64,000 nucleotides of DNA from assembly GCA_031266775.1 (NCBI GenBank), contig JAISAQ010000107.1:18553-82552 (forward strand), written 5' to 3'. Below the pieces are notes generated by a model. That model saw nothing but the letters and a program-made list of their open reading frames with translations, was not told the DNA's origin and searched no databases. Position 1 is the stretch's first letter; every line of letters starts with the position of its first letter. A program made the translations under genes and the position numbers. Positions 23,455 to 35,935 of this stretch are shown here, in pieces. Source of the stretch: Treponema sp. (GTDB lineage: Bacteria; Spirochaetota; Spirochaetia; Treponematales; Breznakiellaceae).

Positions 23455-25374
23455 ATGAAGTTTCCCGCATGGTTTGTATGTATTTTCTGTCTCCTCGTCC
23501 CGCCGGCGCTTAACGCCCAGGAGCACAATTCAATCCCGCTTGACAGCGACGTGTATGCCGTCATCGAAAACGCTGTTCTCCGCGGCCTTGTAACTCTTCC
23601 CCCGTCCGCGAAACCCTGGCCGGGCGGACAAGTCAAGGACATGCTGACCGAAATTCTTAATGCGGGAATTTCGGACCGGGAGAATGTCATAGTACGAAAA
23701 CTTCTTGAATCCTTTGAGCGCAGCGAGGGTCTCAGTTACCGGGAAGGGCGCTATTATTCCAATAACTTGTTCGAAAGCGGAACAAGGTTTTCGTTTGAAG
23801 GCGGCGTTAACTGGGAAAGCGTGTTTTCGTTCAGGGTTCCGGACACTGCCCTGGGCAGTGTCAACATGGGAACACTGTACATGGCCGGGGATATGGGAAA
23901 CCGCCTTTCCTGGAATTTCAACGTAAAGGGCGGCTTTCTGTATGTTGACCGGGATATACTGGGCTCGAGGCCCAATCCGCCTTATATCGACACAAAATAC
24001 GGAAGGCCAACCGATCCCTATGGCGGCCCCCCGTATTACGACGCGAACGGTATTCTTATTTCCCATACGTACTATTATGACATCTACCCCCAGTCCTATT
24101 CGCTTATCTACGATATTCCGGCGTGGTTTCCGGGAACTTTTACCAAGAAATGGGAAGGAGCGGTATTTCCCCCGGCGGATCTGGGCGGGTATCACTCGTG
24201 GCCGGACAGCGTAGCCTTTGGCTACGAAATTATTTCCGAAATAAACGCGTCCTTTTTTGACAGGCGTCTGGCGTTCCGCTTCGGCAGGATGAGGCGGGAC
24301 TGGGGCCCCGAAGGAAACGGGGCAAGCCTCGTGCTCAACGCCGCGGCCCGCCCCTTTGTAGCCGCCGAAGGCAGCGCCATTGTGACGCGGTGGATGAACT
24401 TCTCCTTCCTCACAGGCGCCCTTGAATACATGAAGACGAGCAATCAGTGGATGGACGCCGATCCTTTCCAGAATTTGTTTACCCTTGCCATGCTGGAGTT
24501 AAATCCGGGAAAGTTCCTCCATATCGACTTCGGCAGCGCTACCGTGTGGCCCAAGCGTTTCGATCTGGGTTATTTCTTTCCGGTAAACAGCAATTTCTTC
24601 TATCAGAACAACGTGGGCGACTTTGACAATCTTGCGCTCTTTGGCGATTTGGAAATACGCATACCCGGCAAATTCAAGGTCTGGGGCAGCCTTTACCTTG
24701 ACGAGGCCCGTTTCGACACGGGAATCGGCAGTTTTCTTCATCAGGACAGGAACATGTACGCGATTCAGGGGGGCACAAAGATAAACATCCCGTGGCTTCC
24801 CTTTGCGTCCCTTACCCTGCGTTATACCAAGGTAGAGCCTTACTGCTATACCCACGAATACACCGAAACGCCCTGGACCCGCGTTCCCATGGATACCGCC
24901 TATATAAACAACGGCGAATCGCTTGGCATCTATCTGCCGCCCAACAGCGATGAAGCGCTTCTGCGCATCGAGGCTATGATGCTCCCCGGCGCGAAGATCC
25001 ACGCCCAGTATCAAATGATACGCCACGGCGCCGATTGGGGCAGCGGGCGCGTAGACGGCTCCTCGCTGGGGGACAAGATCTACAAGGATGCCAACACGGA
25101 AAAAGCCTTTCTTGAGGACGGCGTATACCAGTGGCGCCACGTGTTCAAAATAGGCGGAAGCTACAGCCTCAAGACAAGAAAAATCCCCCTCTCCCTCTTT
25201 GCCGAAGCGGGCATAGTCGTCACGCGCTACACCAGGGGAGGGCAGACAACCTTTGATCCGGCGACAGGCTATGTCGTCAACGAACAACAGGGGGGGTATT
25301 CAAGCTACAGTTCACCCGAGTATCTGCCGCGCACAGACTTTGTCATGAGCGTCGGCTTCAAGATATTCCCCTAA
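23455..25374 (+). CDS. Predicted outer-membrane beta-barrel, capsule-assembly Wzi-like
   Basis: Signal peptide; aromatic beta-rich; RFGRMRRDWGPEGNGASLVLN resembles the Wzi WGPG signature. Confidence 0.55.
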   Translation: MKFPAWFVCIFCLLVPPALNAQEHNSIPLDSDVYAVIENAVLRGLVTLPPSAKPWPGGQVKDMLTEILNAGISDRENVIVRKLLESFERSEGLSYREGRYYSNNLFESGTRFSFEGGVNWESVFSFRVPDTALGSVNMGTLYMAGDMGNRLSWNFNVKGGFLYVDRDILGSRPNPPYIDTKYGRPTDPYGGPPYYDANGILISHTYYYDIYPQSYSLIYDIPAWFPGTFTKKWEGAVFPPADLGGYHSWPDSVAFGYEIISEINASFFDRRLAFRFGRMRRDWGPEGNGASLVLNAAARPFVAAEGSAIVTRWMNFSFLTGALEYMKTSNQWMDADPFQNLFTLAMLELNPGKFLHIDFGSATVWPKRFDLGYFFPVNSNFFYQNNVGDFDNLALFGDLEIRIPGKFKVWGSLYLDEARFDTGIGSFLHQDRNMYAIQGGTKINIPWLPFASLTLRYTKVEPYCYTHEYTETPWTRVPMDTAYINNGESLGIYLPPNSDEALLRIEAMMLPGAKIHAQYQMIRHGADWGSGRVDGSSLGDKIYKDANTEKAFLEDGVYQWRHVFKIGGSYSLKTRKIPLSLFAEAGIVVTRYTRGGQTTFDPATGYVVNEQQGGYSSYSSPEYLPRTDFVMSVGFKIFP

Positions 25375-25411
25375 GCAGGGGGAAAGGCGGGGCGTTTTCC
25401 CCTGGGAAAGG

Positions 25412-28400
25412 CTATTCCTCCGTCTCCGCCTCTTCCCCTTCGGGGGCGTACTCTTCTTCTTCGTTCTCGTTTTCCGCTTCCATGGTAACTTCAAGCCTGC
25501 GCCGCTCAAGGATCTCCTGCATGTACAGATCCAGATCCTGCTGATCCTCATCGAACAGCTTGATCTGCCGGTAGCGCTTCATGCCGGTACCGGCCGGAAT
25601 GGGATGCCCTATGATGATGTTTTCCTTAAGGCCGCGCAGATAATCGGTTGATCCGGCTATGGCGGCGTTGGTAAGCACACGGGTGGTCTCCTGAAAAGAC
25701 GCGGCGGAGAGGAAAGAGTCAATGTTAAGGGAAGCCTTGGTAATCCCCTGGAACATGGGCTTGGCGACGGCGGGCTGGCCGCCTTCCGCCATGACCCGGC
25801 GGTTTTCCTCGTGGAACTTATACTTGTCCACCATGGCGCCGTAGATGAACCGCGTGTCCCCCACGGCGACAATCTCCACCTTCCGCATCATCTGGCGCAC
25901 GATGACGCCGATGTGCTTGTCATTGATGGAAACCCCCTGGAGGCGGTACACCTGCTGTATCTCGTCCATGAGATAGCGGTGAAGGGTGCTTTCGCCCAGT
26001 ATGTGCAGCACATCGTGGGGATTAGCGGCGCCCATACAGAGCATTTCCCCCGCCTCTACGGTATCACCGTCCCGGACAAGAAGCCGTTTTGCCATGGGGA
26101 TAAGATGCTTGTATTCCTTGCCGAAACTGTCCTCAACGGTCACCACCCGCTTGCCCTTGACGATACCCTTGAAACGGACAGTACCGGAAACCTGGGCAAG
26201 AACGGCGGGATTCTTCGGCTTGCGGGCCTCGAAGAGTTCGCTGACACGGGGAAGGCCCGAGGTAATGTCGGAGGCCTTCACGAATTCCTTAAAGGTTTTG
26301 GCGATTGTCCTTCCGGCGTGTACTTTTTCATCCTCGTCAACCAGTATGACGGCCCCTCCGGGCAGAAAGTAGGAGGCAAGCTCCGTCCCTTCCTCGTCCA
26401 CAATGAAGATCCTCGGCTGTTTGCTTTCAAACTGAAAATCGGTGATCCTTTTTTCCGTGTTTCCCGTTTCCTCGTCTATTTCTTCCTTAAGGGTGGAACC
26501 GGGAATAATGTCTTCGTATTTTACGGTCCCGCCGGCTTCGGCGATGATGGGGTCCGAGAAGGGATCAAAGGTGGCGATGGTTTTTTCCGCTTCCGCCACT
26601 TCTCCTTTCTTCACCACCAGTTCCGAACCGTTGCGTATCTCTATTTTTTGATCCTGGCCGATAAGGTAAAGGCTCGTCCCGTTTTCACCCTCCTTTACCA
26701 TGGCGTAGGCTATTTCGGTGGAAAGGATATCCTTGTTCCCGCGCCTTATGACAGGCTCGCCCCGGATGATCTTCTTGCCGTTCTCCACAAGGAGGCTGTC
26801 CTTTGCCTCAAGGCGGTATTCCTTCATCACTCTGTTGGCCACTGCGTACCCCTTGCGGGTAAAAAGCCAGTGCCCCGACGGAAGTTCCACATGAACCCCC
26901 GTGATGTCACGGATGTACACAGGGTATTTTAGGAAGGTTCTGTTTTCCTCGCTTACCTTGGTGGCAACGCCCCCTATATGAAAGGTCCGCATGGTAAGCT
27001 GCGTGCCCGGCTGGCCTATGGACTGGGCCGCTATGGTTCCCACCGCTTCGCCTATATCCACCGAACGGTTTGTCGCCAGGTTGCGGCCGTAACAGCGGCG
27101 GCAGACCCCGTGCTTTGCCTCGCAGGTAAGCACCGTTCGTATACGCACGGTCTCTATTCCCGCGGTCTCTATGGCGGCGGCTATGTCCTCGGTAATCTCC
27201 TCGTTAACATCTATGATAAGTTCCCCCGTAATAGGATGCTTGACCCGCTCCAGGGTGTAACGGCCCACGATGCGGTCGGAGAGGGGCTCCACAATATCCT
27301 CGCCGTCCTTGATGGCCGAATAGGCAATGCCGTTGATAGTGCCGCAGTCGTCCTCGTTTACCACCACATCCTGGGCTATGTCCACAAGCCGCCGCGTCAG
27401 GTAGCCGGCCTCGGCGGTCTTGAGCGCCGTATCGGCAAGCCCCTTGCGGGCGCCGTTGGTGGAGATGAAGAATTCGATAACCGAAAGGCCCTCTTTGAAG
27501 TTGGACCTGACCGGAAGCTCTATAATGTCCCCGGAAGGCTTGGCCATGAGGCCGCGCATACCGGCAAGCTGGCGTATCTGGTTGCGGCTTCCCCGGGCGC
27601 CGGAGTTCGCCATCATGTAGACCGAATTGAAGCCGTCGCGGTCCGCTTCCAGGGTCTTCATCATGATGTTGGTAAGCTCCTCGTTGGTCCTTGACCAGAC
27701 TTCGACAACACGGTTGTACCGTTCTTCCTGGGTAATGTGCCCCTGACGGTACTGCTTCTGAATAGAGTCAACTTCCTTGTTGGCCTTGTTTATCATTTCG
27801 GCCTTTTCCTTGGGCACCACAATGTCGTCGACGCCAATGGTGGCGCCGAAAACCGTCGCGGATTTATAGCCCGTGGATTTAATGGCGTCGAGCATACAAA
27901 CCGTGGTCCAGGAGCCTTTTTCACCAAAGATGTTTTCGATAAGGGCCCGCAGTTCCTTGTCCTTTAGTTCATAATTGATGAAGGGAATTTCCGGCGGCAG
28001 CTCTTCGTTGAACACAAGACGGCCCGCGGTCGTTTCGATAAGGCCGTCGCGCCCGGTTTCCGCCTCATGACCAACCTTATCCCAGACCGGCAGTTTGGGC
28101 GGAGATACCCGTATCACCGCCTCCCATTCAAGGGAACCGGCTTCCACCGCCATGTAGATCTCCTCCACCGTGGAATAGGAAGGAATCTTGTCCTTTGTCC
28201 CGTCTCTAGCGGAGCCGGGACGCTTGGCGTTCGGCTTGATCCTTGTAAGGAAGTTAATCCCCAGCACCATATCCTGCGACGGAAACACGATTGTTTTCCC
28301 GTTGGCCGGGTTAAGGAGATTGCGGACACTGAGCATGAGGGTCCAGCACTCCATCTGGGCAGCCTGGGTAAGGGGCACGTGAACCGCCATTTGGTCGCCG

Positions 28401-29752
28401 TCAAAGTCGGCGTTAAAGGCGTGGCAGACAAGCGGGTGAAGCTTAATAGCCTTTCCCTCGACAAGCACGGGCTCAAATGCCTGAATCCCCAGCCGGTGCA
28501 GCGTAGGGGCCCGGTTAAGAAGCACCGGATGTTCCTTGACCACCTCGTCAAGAACGGCAAAAACCTCGGAAGTTTCCGCCTCCACCAGCATCTTCGCCTT
28601 CTTGATGTTATAGACAACATCCTTGTCCACAAGTTTCTTCATGATAAAAGGCTTGAAGAGTTCCAGCGCCATTTTGGTGGGAAGCCCGCACTGCCACATC
28701 TTGAGATCCGGCCCAACGGTGATGACGCTCCGGCCGGAATAGTCAACGCGCTTTCCAAGGAGGTTCTGCCTGAAACGGCCCTGTTTTCCCTTGAGCATGT
28801 CGCTTATCGATTTAAGGGGCCGGTTGCTTGCGCCCTTTACAACCCGTTTCTTCTTGGAATTGTCGAACAGTGCGTCCACCGCTTCCTGCAGCATGCGCTT
28901 TTCGTTTCGTATGATAATATCGGGGGCGTTGAGCATCTGCAGGCGCTTCAGCCTGTTGTTCCGGTTGATCACCCGGCGGTACAGATCGTTGAGATCGCTT
29001 GTGGCAAAGCGCCCGCCGTCAAGCTGAACCATGGGACGCAGTTCCGGCGGGATCACCGGGATAACATCGAGTATCATCCATTCAGGCTTATTGCTGGAAT
29101 TGCGGAAATTCTCAACAATATCGATGCGCTTCAACAGGCGTTTGTCGCTCTTCGCGCCTTTCTCTATCATTTTGGCCCGCAGTTCAGCGGCAATCTGATC
29201 GAGGTTGATATTTTCAAGAAGGGTCCGTATCGCCTCGGCGCCCATACCGGCGGAAAAGGCCCCGCCGTAACGCTCCAGCGCTTCGTAATACTCTTCCTCG
29301 GTAAGGAGCTGCATCTTTTTAAGATCAGTGTCCCCCGAGTCTATGACTACGTATTTTTCATAGTAGAGCACCGAGCGGAGGGCCGTCATGGGGAGATCCA
29401 GGAGCAGGCCCATGCGGCTGGGAACGGAACGGTAGTACCAAATATGCGAAACCGGGGCGGCCAGTTCTATGTGGCCCATCCGCTCACGGCGCACCTTGAA
29501 GTGGGTAACTTCAACACCGCAGCGGTCGCAGATCACACCCTTGTAGCGTATGGACTTGAATTTACCGCAGTAACATTCCCATTCCTTGGTTGTCCCGAAG
29601 ATGCGCTCGCAGAAAAGGCCGTCTTTTTCGGGCCGGAGCGTCCGGTAATTGATCGTCTCCGGTTTTTTTACTTCGCCGTAGGACCACGCCCGTATCATCT
29701 CCGGGGAGGCCAGCTTTATCATGATCGAATCAAAATCCTGAATGTCCCGCAT
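25412..29752 (-). CDS. rpoC: DNA-directed RNA polymerase beta' subunit
   Basis: [15 protein letters not shown], zinc ribbon [33 protein letters not shown]. Confidence 0.99.
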   Translation of the reverse strand: MRDIQDFDSIMIKLASPEMIRAWSYGEVKKPETINYRTLRPEKDGLFCERIFGTTKEWECYCGKFKSIRYKGVICDRCGVEVTHFKVRRERMGHIELAAPVSHIWYYRSVPSRMGLLLDLPMTALRSVLYYEKYVVIDSGDTDLKKMQLLTEEEYYEALERYGGAFSAGMGAEAIRTLLENINLDQIAAELRAKMIEKGAKSDKRLLKRIDIVENFRNSSNKPEWMILDVIPVIPPELRPMVQLDGGRFATSDLNDLYRRVINRNNRLKRLQMLNAPDIIIRNEKRMLQEAVDALFDNSKKKRVVKGASNRPLKSISDMLKGKQGRFRQNLLGKRVDYSGRSVITVGPDLKMWQCGLPTKMALELFKPFIMKKLVDKDVVYNIKKAKMLVEAETSEVFAVLDEVVKEHPVLLNRAPTLHRLGIQAFEPVLVEGKAIKLHPLVCHAFNADFDGDQMAVHVPLTQAAQMECWTLMLSVRNLLNPANGKTIVFPSQDMVLGINFLTRIKPNAKRPGSARDGTKDKIPSYSTVEEIYMAVEAGSLEWEAVIRVSPPKLPVWDKVGHEAETGRDGLIETTAGRLVFNEELPPEIPFINYELKDKELRALIENIFGEKGSWTTVCMLDAIKSTGYKSATVFGATIGVDDIVVPKEKAEMINKANKEVDSIQKQYRQGHITQEERYNRVVEVWSRTNEELTNIMMKTLEADRDGFNSVYMMANSGARGSRNQIRQLAGMRGLMAKPSGDIIELPVRSNFKEGLSVIEFFISTNGARKGLADTALKTAEAGYLTRRLVDIAQDVVVNEDDCGTINGIAYSAIKDGEDIVEPLSDRIVGRYTLERVKHPITGELIIDVNEEITEDIAAAIETAGIETVRIRTVLTCEAKHGVCRRCYGRNLATNRSVDIGEAVGTIAAQSIGQPGTQLTMRTFHIGGVATKVSEENRTFLKYPVYIRDITGVHVELPSGHWLFTRKGYAVANRVMKEYRLEAKDSLLVENGKKIIRGEPVIRRGNKDILSTEIAYAMVKEGENGTSLYLIGQDQKIEIRNGSELVVKKGEVAEAEKTIATFDPFSDPIIAEAGGTVKYEDIIPGSTLKEEIDEETGNTEKRITDFQFESKQPRIFIVDEEGTELASYFLPGGAVILVDEDEKVHAGRTIAKTFKEFVKASDITSGLPRVSELFEARKPKNPAVLAQVSGTVRFKGIVKGKRVVTVEDSFGKEYKHLIPMAKRLLVRDGDTVEAGEMLCMGAANPHDVLHILGESTLHRYLMDEIQQVYRLQGVSINDKHIGVIVRQMMRKVEIVAVGDTRFIYGAMVDKYKFHEENRRVMAEGGQPAVAKPMFQGITKASLNIDSFLSAASFQETTRVLTNAAIAGSTDYLRGLKENIIIGHPIPAGTGMKRYRQIKLFDEDQQDLDLYMQEILERRRLEVTMEAENENEEEEYAPEGEEAETEE

Positions 29753-29826
29753 ATACTCTCCTTGTTCGCCGCTCCCGGCCGTTCACCACAACACGTTCCG
29801 CCTTTCTCCAGCCGCATACCGGCTTT

Positions 29827-32800
29827 TTAAAAATTGGAACCGGACTTCGTTATCAGTTCATCATCCCGCTCGGTAAGCGGTATCTGTTTGCCTTTAAGGT
29901 CATAGATCGTAAGGTCCAGGGCAAGCCCGCGGAGTTCCTGAACCAGAACATTAAAGGATTCGGGGATTCCCGCCGTTGTGGAAGGCTCCCCCTTGACAAT
30001 GGCCTCGTAGATTTTGGACCGGCCCATCATGTCGTCCGACTTGATGGTAAGAAGTTCCTGCAAGGTATTGGCCGCGCCGTAGGCCTCAAGCGCCCATACT
30101 TCCATTTCACCGAGCCGCTGGCCGCCGAACTGGGCCTTGCCGCCCAGGGGCTGCTGGGTCACAAGGGAATAGGGCCCTGTGGATCGCGCGTGCATCTTAT
30201 CGTCTACAAGGTGATGGAGCTTGAGGAAGTAGATCATCCCGCAGAAAATGGGATTCACAAACGGTTCGCCCGTCCTGCCGTCCCTGAGCGCGGTCTTGCT
30301 GGTAACCGGCAGCCCCGCTTCCCTGAGTTTTTCTTCTATTTGCTCCGTGGAAGGAGACTGAAACACCGGAGTCGAATACCATTCATCCAGCGTGGAGCCC
30401 GCCCATCCCAATTCTGTTTCCAGAAGCTGGCCTATGTTCATGCGCGAAGGCACCCCCAGCGGGGTAAGGCAGATGTCCAGGGGAGTGCCGTCTTCCATAT
30501 ACGGCATGTCTTCTTCGGGAAGAATGCGGGCAACGACGCCCTTGTTGCCGTGGCGGCCGGCCATCTTGTCGCCCTCACGGAGCTTGCGTTTTGTGGCGAT
30601 AAGCACCTTGACCACTTCGTCAACGCCGGGGTTAAGATCGTCCCCCTGGGTACGCTTGAGCCGCTGAATGTCGATGATGGTTCCCTCAATGCCGTGCGGC
30701 ACCCGGAGGGAAGAATCGCGGACCTCCTTGGCCTTTTCGCCGAATATAGAGTTAAGAAGCTTGAACTCGGGCGTGGTTTCCGTTTCACTCTTGGGGGTCA
30801 CCTTTCCCACAAGAATGTCCCCGGAACGGACCTTGGCCCCTACCCGGATGATCCCTTCCCCGTCAAGGTTGTCAAGGCTTTTTTCGGAAGTATTGGGAAT
30901 GTCGCGGGTGATCTTTTCCGGCCCCAGCTTGGTCTCCCGTACTTCGGTAATAAATTCCTTGATGTGGATGGAAGTAAACATGTCGTCCTTGACCACCCGC
31001 TCCGAAATAAGAATGGAATCTTCGTAGTTGTAGCCGTTCCAGGGCATGAAACCCACAAGTATATTACGGCCCAGCGCCAGCTCCCCGTTTTTTGTGGCGG
31101 GCCCGTCGGCAATTACCTGTCCCGCGTTTATCTTTTCGCCCGTTTTGACAATGGGGCGCTGATTGTAGCAGGTATCCTGATTGGTACGCTGGAATTTTAC
31201 CAGATGGTACACGTCAAAACCTTCGGAATTGGTTTCGGCTATGGCCTCCGCGGCGCCCGCCTCCGGTTTGATCACGATCTCGTGGGAGGTAACGCGGACC
31301 ACCGTTCCGTTCCGCCTGGATTTAACAAGCACCCCGGAATCGTAGGCGCACTTCCCTTCCATTCCCGTACCGACTATGGGAGCCTCGGGGAATACCAGCG
31401 GCACCGCCTGCCTCTGCATATTGGAACCCATGAGCGCGCGGTTGGCGTCGTCATGTTCCAGAAAGGGAATGAGGGACGCCGAAACCGAAATGATCTGCTT
31501 CGGCGAAACATCCATGTACTGAATGTCTTCGGGAGTACGGGTGGTATAATCACCCTGACGGCGGCAGGAGATCTGCTCGTCGGCAAAACTGCCGTTGCCG
31601 TTGAGTTTCGCGGAAGCCTGCGCTATGTAGTACCGGTCCTCGTCCATGGCGGAAAGGTACTCGATGTCACGTGTGGCGACCCCCTTGAGCACCCTGCGGT
31701 ACGGAGTCTCAAGGAACCCGTATTCGTTCACCCTGGTATAATTCGCCAGTGAAACAATGAGGCCGATATTCGGGCCCTCCGGGGTTTCTATGGGGCACAT
31801 GCGGCCATAGTGGGTATAGTGAACATCCCGCACCTCAAAGCCCGCCCGGTCACGGGAAAGCCCGCCGGGACCCAGCGCGTTAAGCCGCCTTTTGTGGGTC
31901 AGCTCCGCGAGGGGATTAACCTGATCCATAAACTGGGAAAGCTGGCTGGAACCGAAGAATTCCTTGATGGCCGCCACAACCGGTTTAATGGAAATAAGAT
32001 CCTGCGGCTTGATGGTGTCCGTTTCCTTGAGGCTCATCCGCTCTTTGGCAATACGCTCCATGCGGCTAAAGGCGGTTTTCATGGTGTTGGCCATGAGTTC
32101 CCCGACAGAACGTACCCGCCGGTTTCCCAGATGATCGATATCGTCGATGTTTTCCTCGCCAACCCAGACCTGGATAAGGAATTTCATCGTCGCAATGATA
32201 TCCTGTTTGGTAAGGGTAAAATCGGCCAGGGGCGGCTTGAAGTCAAATTTCTTGTTAAGCTTGTAGCGCCCCACTTTTCCAAGATCGTAACGGCGGCTGG
32301 TAAAAAACATCCCCAAAAGATCCTTTTCCGCGGCTTCCACAGTGATCGTCTCTCCGGGCATGAGGACGGAATAAACCGCCGAAAGGGCGTCTTCACGGGA
32401 AGGCTCGTCCCGCAGGGCGTCTTCACGGACAAATTTGATCTCTTCCCGTTCAAAACAGTTGAGAAGCATAAGAGAATTGAGGGAACCTTCCGCCTCAAAG
32501 TCGATAACTTCCACGGAGGAGACCCCGTTGGAAAGAAGTTCGTCAACATTGTGGGGATGAAGTTTTTCTCCGGCGCGGTACAGTTTCTTCTTCCCCCGGT
32601 TTTCATCTTCCCTGCCGCCTGAGTTCCTGCCTCCTTCCTTTGACTCCCGTGCGCTTTCTTTCGCCGTCCTCGAGCCTCCTTCCTTCGGCTCCTTAACCCC
32701 CGCCCCGCCGGGTTTTTCATCGCTTTCATCCACCCACACCGGAACGGCAAGAACGCACCCGGACAGCTTTTCCCGCGTTTCCCTGTCGTCCTTTATTTCA

Positions 32801-33471
32801 GCAATACGGGTCTTGTAAAACGCGTTGATAATATCCTCGCGGGTTTCATAGCCCAGCGCCCGGAGGAAGATCGAACCCAGAATGCGCTTCTTCCGGTCTA
32901 TTTTGGCGTAGATGAGTTCCCGCTTCTGGTCTATTTCGAATTCCAGCCAGGACCCACGGTACGGGATGATGCGGGAAGAGAAAATCCCCTTTTCATGGCT
33001 AAAGATAACCCCCGGGGAACGGTGAATCTGGGAGACAACCACCCGTTCGGCGCCGTTTATGATGAAGGTGCCCCGCTCGGTCATGACGGGAATATCCCCC
33101 ATATAAATGTCTTTCTGGCGTATTTCGCCTGTCTGCTGAAAGATAAGATTGATCCGCGCCTTGAGGGACACCGCGTAGGTAAGGCCCTTTTGCCTGCAGT
33201 CCTGCTCGGAAAATTTGACGGTATTTTCATCAAGGATGTAGTATTCGTATTCCAGCACCATGTCGCCGTTGGGGCTTTCAACAGGAAAGGTATTCCTGAA
33301 AACTTCCTCCAGCCCCTGCAACGCGGGTTTTTCCCCTGCCCTGAGCTTTTCCCGCTGAAGAAACCGTTCATAGGAACAAAGCTGTATATCAATCAGATCC
33401 GGCAGTTCCATTACATCCTGAATGTCCTTGCCCACGTAGATCCTCTTCACGGCCGTCTTCCCTTTTACCAT
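29827..33471 (-). CDS. rpoB: DNA-directed RNA polymerase beta subunit
   Basis: [65 protein letters not shown]. Confidence 0.99.
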   Translation of the reverse strand: MVKGKTAVKRIYVGKDIQDVMELPDLIDIQLCSYERFLQREKLRAGEKPALQGLEEVFRNTFPVESPNGDMVLEYEYYILDENTVKFSEQDCRQKGLTYAVSLKARINLIFQQTGEIRQKDIYMGDIPVMTERGTFIINGAERVVVSQIHRSPGVIFSHEKGIFSSRIIPYRGSWLEFEIDQKRELIYAKIDRKKRILGSIFLRALGYETREDIINAFYKTRIAEIKDDRETREKLSGCVLAVPVWVDESDEKPGGAGVKEPKEGGSRTAKESARESKEGGRNSGGREDENRGKKKLYRAGEKLHPHNVDELLSNGVSSVEVIDFEAEGSLNSLMLLNCFEREEIKFVREDALRDEPSREDALSAVYSVLMPGETITVEAAEKDLLGMFFTSRRYDLGKVGRYKLNKKFDFKPPLADFTLTKQDIIATMKFLIQVWVGEENIDDIDHLGNRRVRSVGELMANTMKTAFSRMERIAKERMSLKETDTIKPQDLISIKPVVAAIKEFFGSSQLSQFMDQVNPLAELTHKRRLNALGPGGLSRDRAGFEVRDVHYTHYGRMCPIETPEGPNIGLIVSLANYTRVNEYGFLETPYRRVLKGVATRDIEYLSAMDEDRYYIAQASAKLNGNGSFADEQISCRRQGDYTTRTPEDIQYMDVSPKQIISVSASLIPFLEHDDANRALMGSNMQRQAVPLVFPEAPIVGTGMEGKCAYDSGVLVKSRRNGTVVRVTSHEIVIKPEAGAAEAIAETNSEGFDVYHLVKFQRTNQDTCYNQRPIVKTGEKINAGQVIADGPATKNGELALGRNILVGFMPWNGYNYEDSILISERVVKDDMFTSIHIKEFITEVRETKLGPEKITRDIPNTSEKSLDNLDGEGIIRVGAKVRSGDILVGKVTPKSETETTPEFKLLNSIFGEKAKEVRDSSLRVPHGIEGTIIDIQRLKRTQGDDLNPGVDEVVKVLIATKRKLREGDKMAGRHGNKGVVARILPEEDMPYMEDGTPLDICLTPLGVPSRMNIGQLLETELGWAGSTLDEWYSTPVFQSPSTEQIEEKLREAGLPVTSKTALRDGRTGEPFVNPIFCGMIYFLKLHHLVDDKMHARSTGPYSLVTQQPLGGKAQFGGQRLGEMEVWALEAYGAANTLQELLTIKSDDMMGRSKIYEAIVKGEPSTTAGIPESFNVLVQELRGLALDLTIYDLKGKQIPLTERDDELITKSGSNF

Positions 33472-33523
33472 TGATTTCCCCCGTGCAATCTGTATAGCCC
33501 GCCGTCTTTACAAACAAAAGGAC

Positions 33524-33553
33524 CCTTCAGAAACCCGGCCGGGTTTCTGAAGG
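33524..33553. terminator. 30-bp perfect palindrome in rplL-rpoB intergenic region (candidate attenuator/processing hairpin)
   Basis: CCTTCAGAAACCCGGCCGGGTTTCTGAAGG. Confidence 0.6.
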
Positions 33554-33609
33554 ATTCCTCCCCTGAGAATCGAGACTGTATGTTTCCGGAATTTCCGGAC
33601 AAAACCAGG

Positions 33610-34008
33610 TTACTGAACGTCGACAGTACCGCCGGCAGCGGTAACCTGTTCCTTGATTTTAGCGGCTTCTTCCTTGGAGATGCCTTCTTTAAGGGGCTTG
33701 GGCGCCCCTTCAACAAGGTCTTTGGCCTCCTTAAGCCCGAGACCCGTAACCGCCCGGACTTCCTTGATAACCGCAATTTTCTTGGAATCGTCAAAAGCCT
33801 TGAGAATAACATTGAATTCGGTTTTCTCCTCCGCACTGTCTCCGCCGCCCGCGGCCGCGCCGGGAGCGGCGCCTGCCGCAGCTACCGCAACCGGGGCCGC
33901 CGCGGAAACGCCGAATTTCTCTTCCATTGCCTTTACCAGTTCCGAAATTTCCAGAACCGTCATGGATGAAATCGCCTCAAGAATCTGATCCGTTGAAAGG
34001 GCTGCCAT
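33610..34008 (-). CDS. rplL: Ribosomal protein L7/L12
   Basis: [50 protein letters not shown]. Confidence 0.98.
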   Translation of the reverse strand: MAALSTDQILEAISSMTVLEISELVKAMEEKFGVSAAAPVAVAAAGAAPGAAAGGGDSAEEKTEFNVILKAFDDSKKIAVIKEVRAVTGLGLKEAKDLVEGAPKPLKEGISKEEAAKIKEQVTAAGGTVDVQ

Positions 34009-34187
34009 ATTATCTTCTCCTCAATAACATATTGCGCGCCTCATACGATGCACGCCCGGTTTACCCGGCGCAGAAACCCGACAGGTCAGCAACCTTCATA
34101 TACGAAGCCTGACGGGCCTTTAACTTTTTTCACAAACAGGCCGCGCCCCGCCCTCCGGGACGGGACCGCCGGTTTTACCGCCCGCCG

Positions 34188-34733
34188 TTAACCGGCGGAC
34201 TCCGGCTTTTTGGCGGCCACCGCATTGACCGTCCGTACCAGCCGGGCGGGAATGTCGTTGAGGGCGGCGGCGAGATTCCGGGCCGGCCCGTTCATCACCG
34301 ACATGAGCATGGCGATAAGCTCCAGCCTGCCGGGCAGTTTCGAAAACGCCTCGGTCTGGGACGCCGTATAGATCGTGTCCCCCATCAGGGCGCCCTTTAC
34401 CTGGAACACCTGGGCTTCCTTCGCAAAATCGAAGAGTATCTTCGCGGTCTCGTTGGCATCCCTGGGCACAATAACCACTGCGGTAGGCCCTGCAAGATAC
34501 GCCGACACATCGGGGAATTTAAGCTCCTCGAAAGCAAGGCGGGCAAAGTTGTTCTTGACCACCTTGCAGCGGGCGTCTTTGGCCCGCAGGTTTTTCCGAA
34601 GGGTGGTTATCTGTTCCACCGTCAACCCGCGGTAATTGGTAAAAATAAAATCCTTTGACGAACCAAAATTTTCCGCCAGTTCCTTTATGGCCCTGGTTTT
34701 GCCGTCCTGTATCTTTTTCGCAACTATTGCCAT
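34188..34733 (-). CDS. rplJ: Ribosomal protein L10
   Basis: MAIVAKKIQDGKTRAIKELAENFGSSKDFIFTNYRGLTVEQITTLRKNLR; start set at MAIV. Confidence 0.96.
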   Translation of the reverse strand: MAIVAKKIQDGKTRAIKELAENFGSSKDFIFTNYRGLTVEQITTLRKNLRAKDARCKVVKNNFARLAFEELKFPDVSAYLAGPTAVVIVPRDANETAKILFDFAKEAQVFQVKGALMGDTIYTASQTEAFSKLPGRLELIAMLMSVMNGPARNLAAALNDIPARLVRTVNAVAAKKPESAG

Positions 34734-34749
34734 TTTTAACGGTCCTCCC

Positions 34750-35433
34750 TCAGTTTTCCCCGGCCCTGGCATTTACCCAGACTCCGGGTCCCATGGTAGA
34801 CGCCACCGAAACGGTACGGATAAAATCGCCTTTTGCATCGGCGGGCCGTTTCCTTTCTATTTCGGACACCACGGTTTTGACATTCTCCACTATCTTTTCA
34901 CCATCCATGGAAACCTTTCCCACGGCAAGGTGAACCACGCCGGTTTTATCGGCCCTGAATTCGACCCGGCCCTTTTTGAGTTCCGCAAGGGCGCCCTTGA
35001 GATCGAAGGTCACCGTGCCGGTCTTGGGGTTCGGCATGAGCCCCTTGCGGCCCAGAACCATACCGAGCTTGCCGACATCCTTCATCATGTCCGGCGTCGC
35101 CACGGCGATGTCAAAATCCGTCCAGCCGCCCTTGATCTTTTCGATAAGATCATTGGCTCCCACATAGGCCGCGCCCGAATCCTGCGCTTCCTTTTCCTTT
35201 TCGGGTTTGCAGAAAACCAGAATCTTTTTTTCACCCCTGAACTGATGGGGAAGCACTACCGTGTCCCGCACGGACTGGTTTTTCTTGAGGTTCACCTTGA
35301 CCGAAAGATCGACGGTCTCGTCGAATTTGGCGCAGGCCATGGTTTTGACAAGCCCCACCGCCTCGGCAAGCTCGTAACTGTTTTCGGCGTTGTATTTCTT
35401 GACGCTCTCCCGGTATTTTTTCCCGCTTTTCAT
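34750..35433 (-). CDS. rplA: Ribosomal protein L1
   Basis: [15 protein letters not shown]...[19 protein letters not shown]. Confidence 0.98.
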   Translation of the reverse strand: MKSGKKYRESVKKYNAENSYELAEAVGLVKTMACAKFDETVDLSVKVNLKKNQSVRDTVVLPHQFRGEKKILVFCKPEKEKEAQDSGAAYVGANDLIEKIKGGWTDFDIAVATPDMMKDVGKLGMVLGRKGLMPNPKTGTVTFDLKGALAELKKGRVEFRADKTGVVHLAVGKVSMDGEKIVENVKTVVSEIERKRPADAKGDFIRTVSVASTMGPGVWVNARAGEN

Positions 35434-35861
35434 TTTTCCACCTCAACGCCCATGGACCGGGCGGTACCGGCTATGATACGCATCGCGGCGTCTATGTCGT
35501 TGGCGGAAAGATCCGCCATCTTCATTTTGGCTATTTCCTCGCATTTGGCCCGGGGCAGCTTACCCACCTTTGTTTTGTGGGATTCGTTTGAACCCTTTTC
35601 AAGGCCTATGGCCTTTTTGATAAGGACGGAAGCCGGCGGGGTTTTAAGGATAAAGGTAAACGATTTATCCGCGTAAACCGTGATAACCACCGGGATAATA
35701 AGCCCCGGCTCCATGCTCTTTGTCCTGTCGTTGAACTGCTGGACAAACTGGGGCGCGCTTACGCCGTGCGGCCCCAAGGCGGGACCGACAGGCGGCGCGG
35801 GCGTCGCCTTTCCCGCGGGGCACTGCAGCTTGATAAACGCCGCAATCTTCTTCTTCGCCAT
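35430..35861 (-). CDS. rplK: Ribosomal protein L11
   Basis: [44 protein letters not shown]. Confidence 0.98.
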   Translation of the reverse strand: MAKKKIAAFIKLQCPAGKATPAPPVGPALGPHGVSAPQFVQQFNDRTKSMEPGLIIPVVITVYADKSFTFILKTPPASVLIKKAIGLEKGSNESHKTKVGKLPRAKCEEIAKMKMADLSANDIDAAMRIIAGTARSMGVEVEK

Positions 35862-35935
35862 TCATTGCTCCTTTGTGGTATTAGCGTTCCCTGTTTTCAC
35901 GGAACTCCCACCGTCGCGTAAAAACACGCGCGTTT

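Noticed and set aside
28067-29830. 587-aa and neighbouring long plus-strand ORFs across rpoC and rpoB
   Set aside because: Antisense to highly conserved RNAP genes; typical spurious frames.
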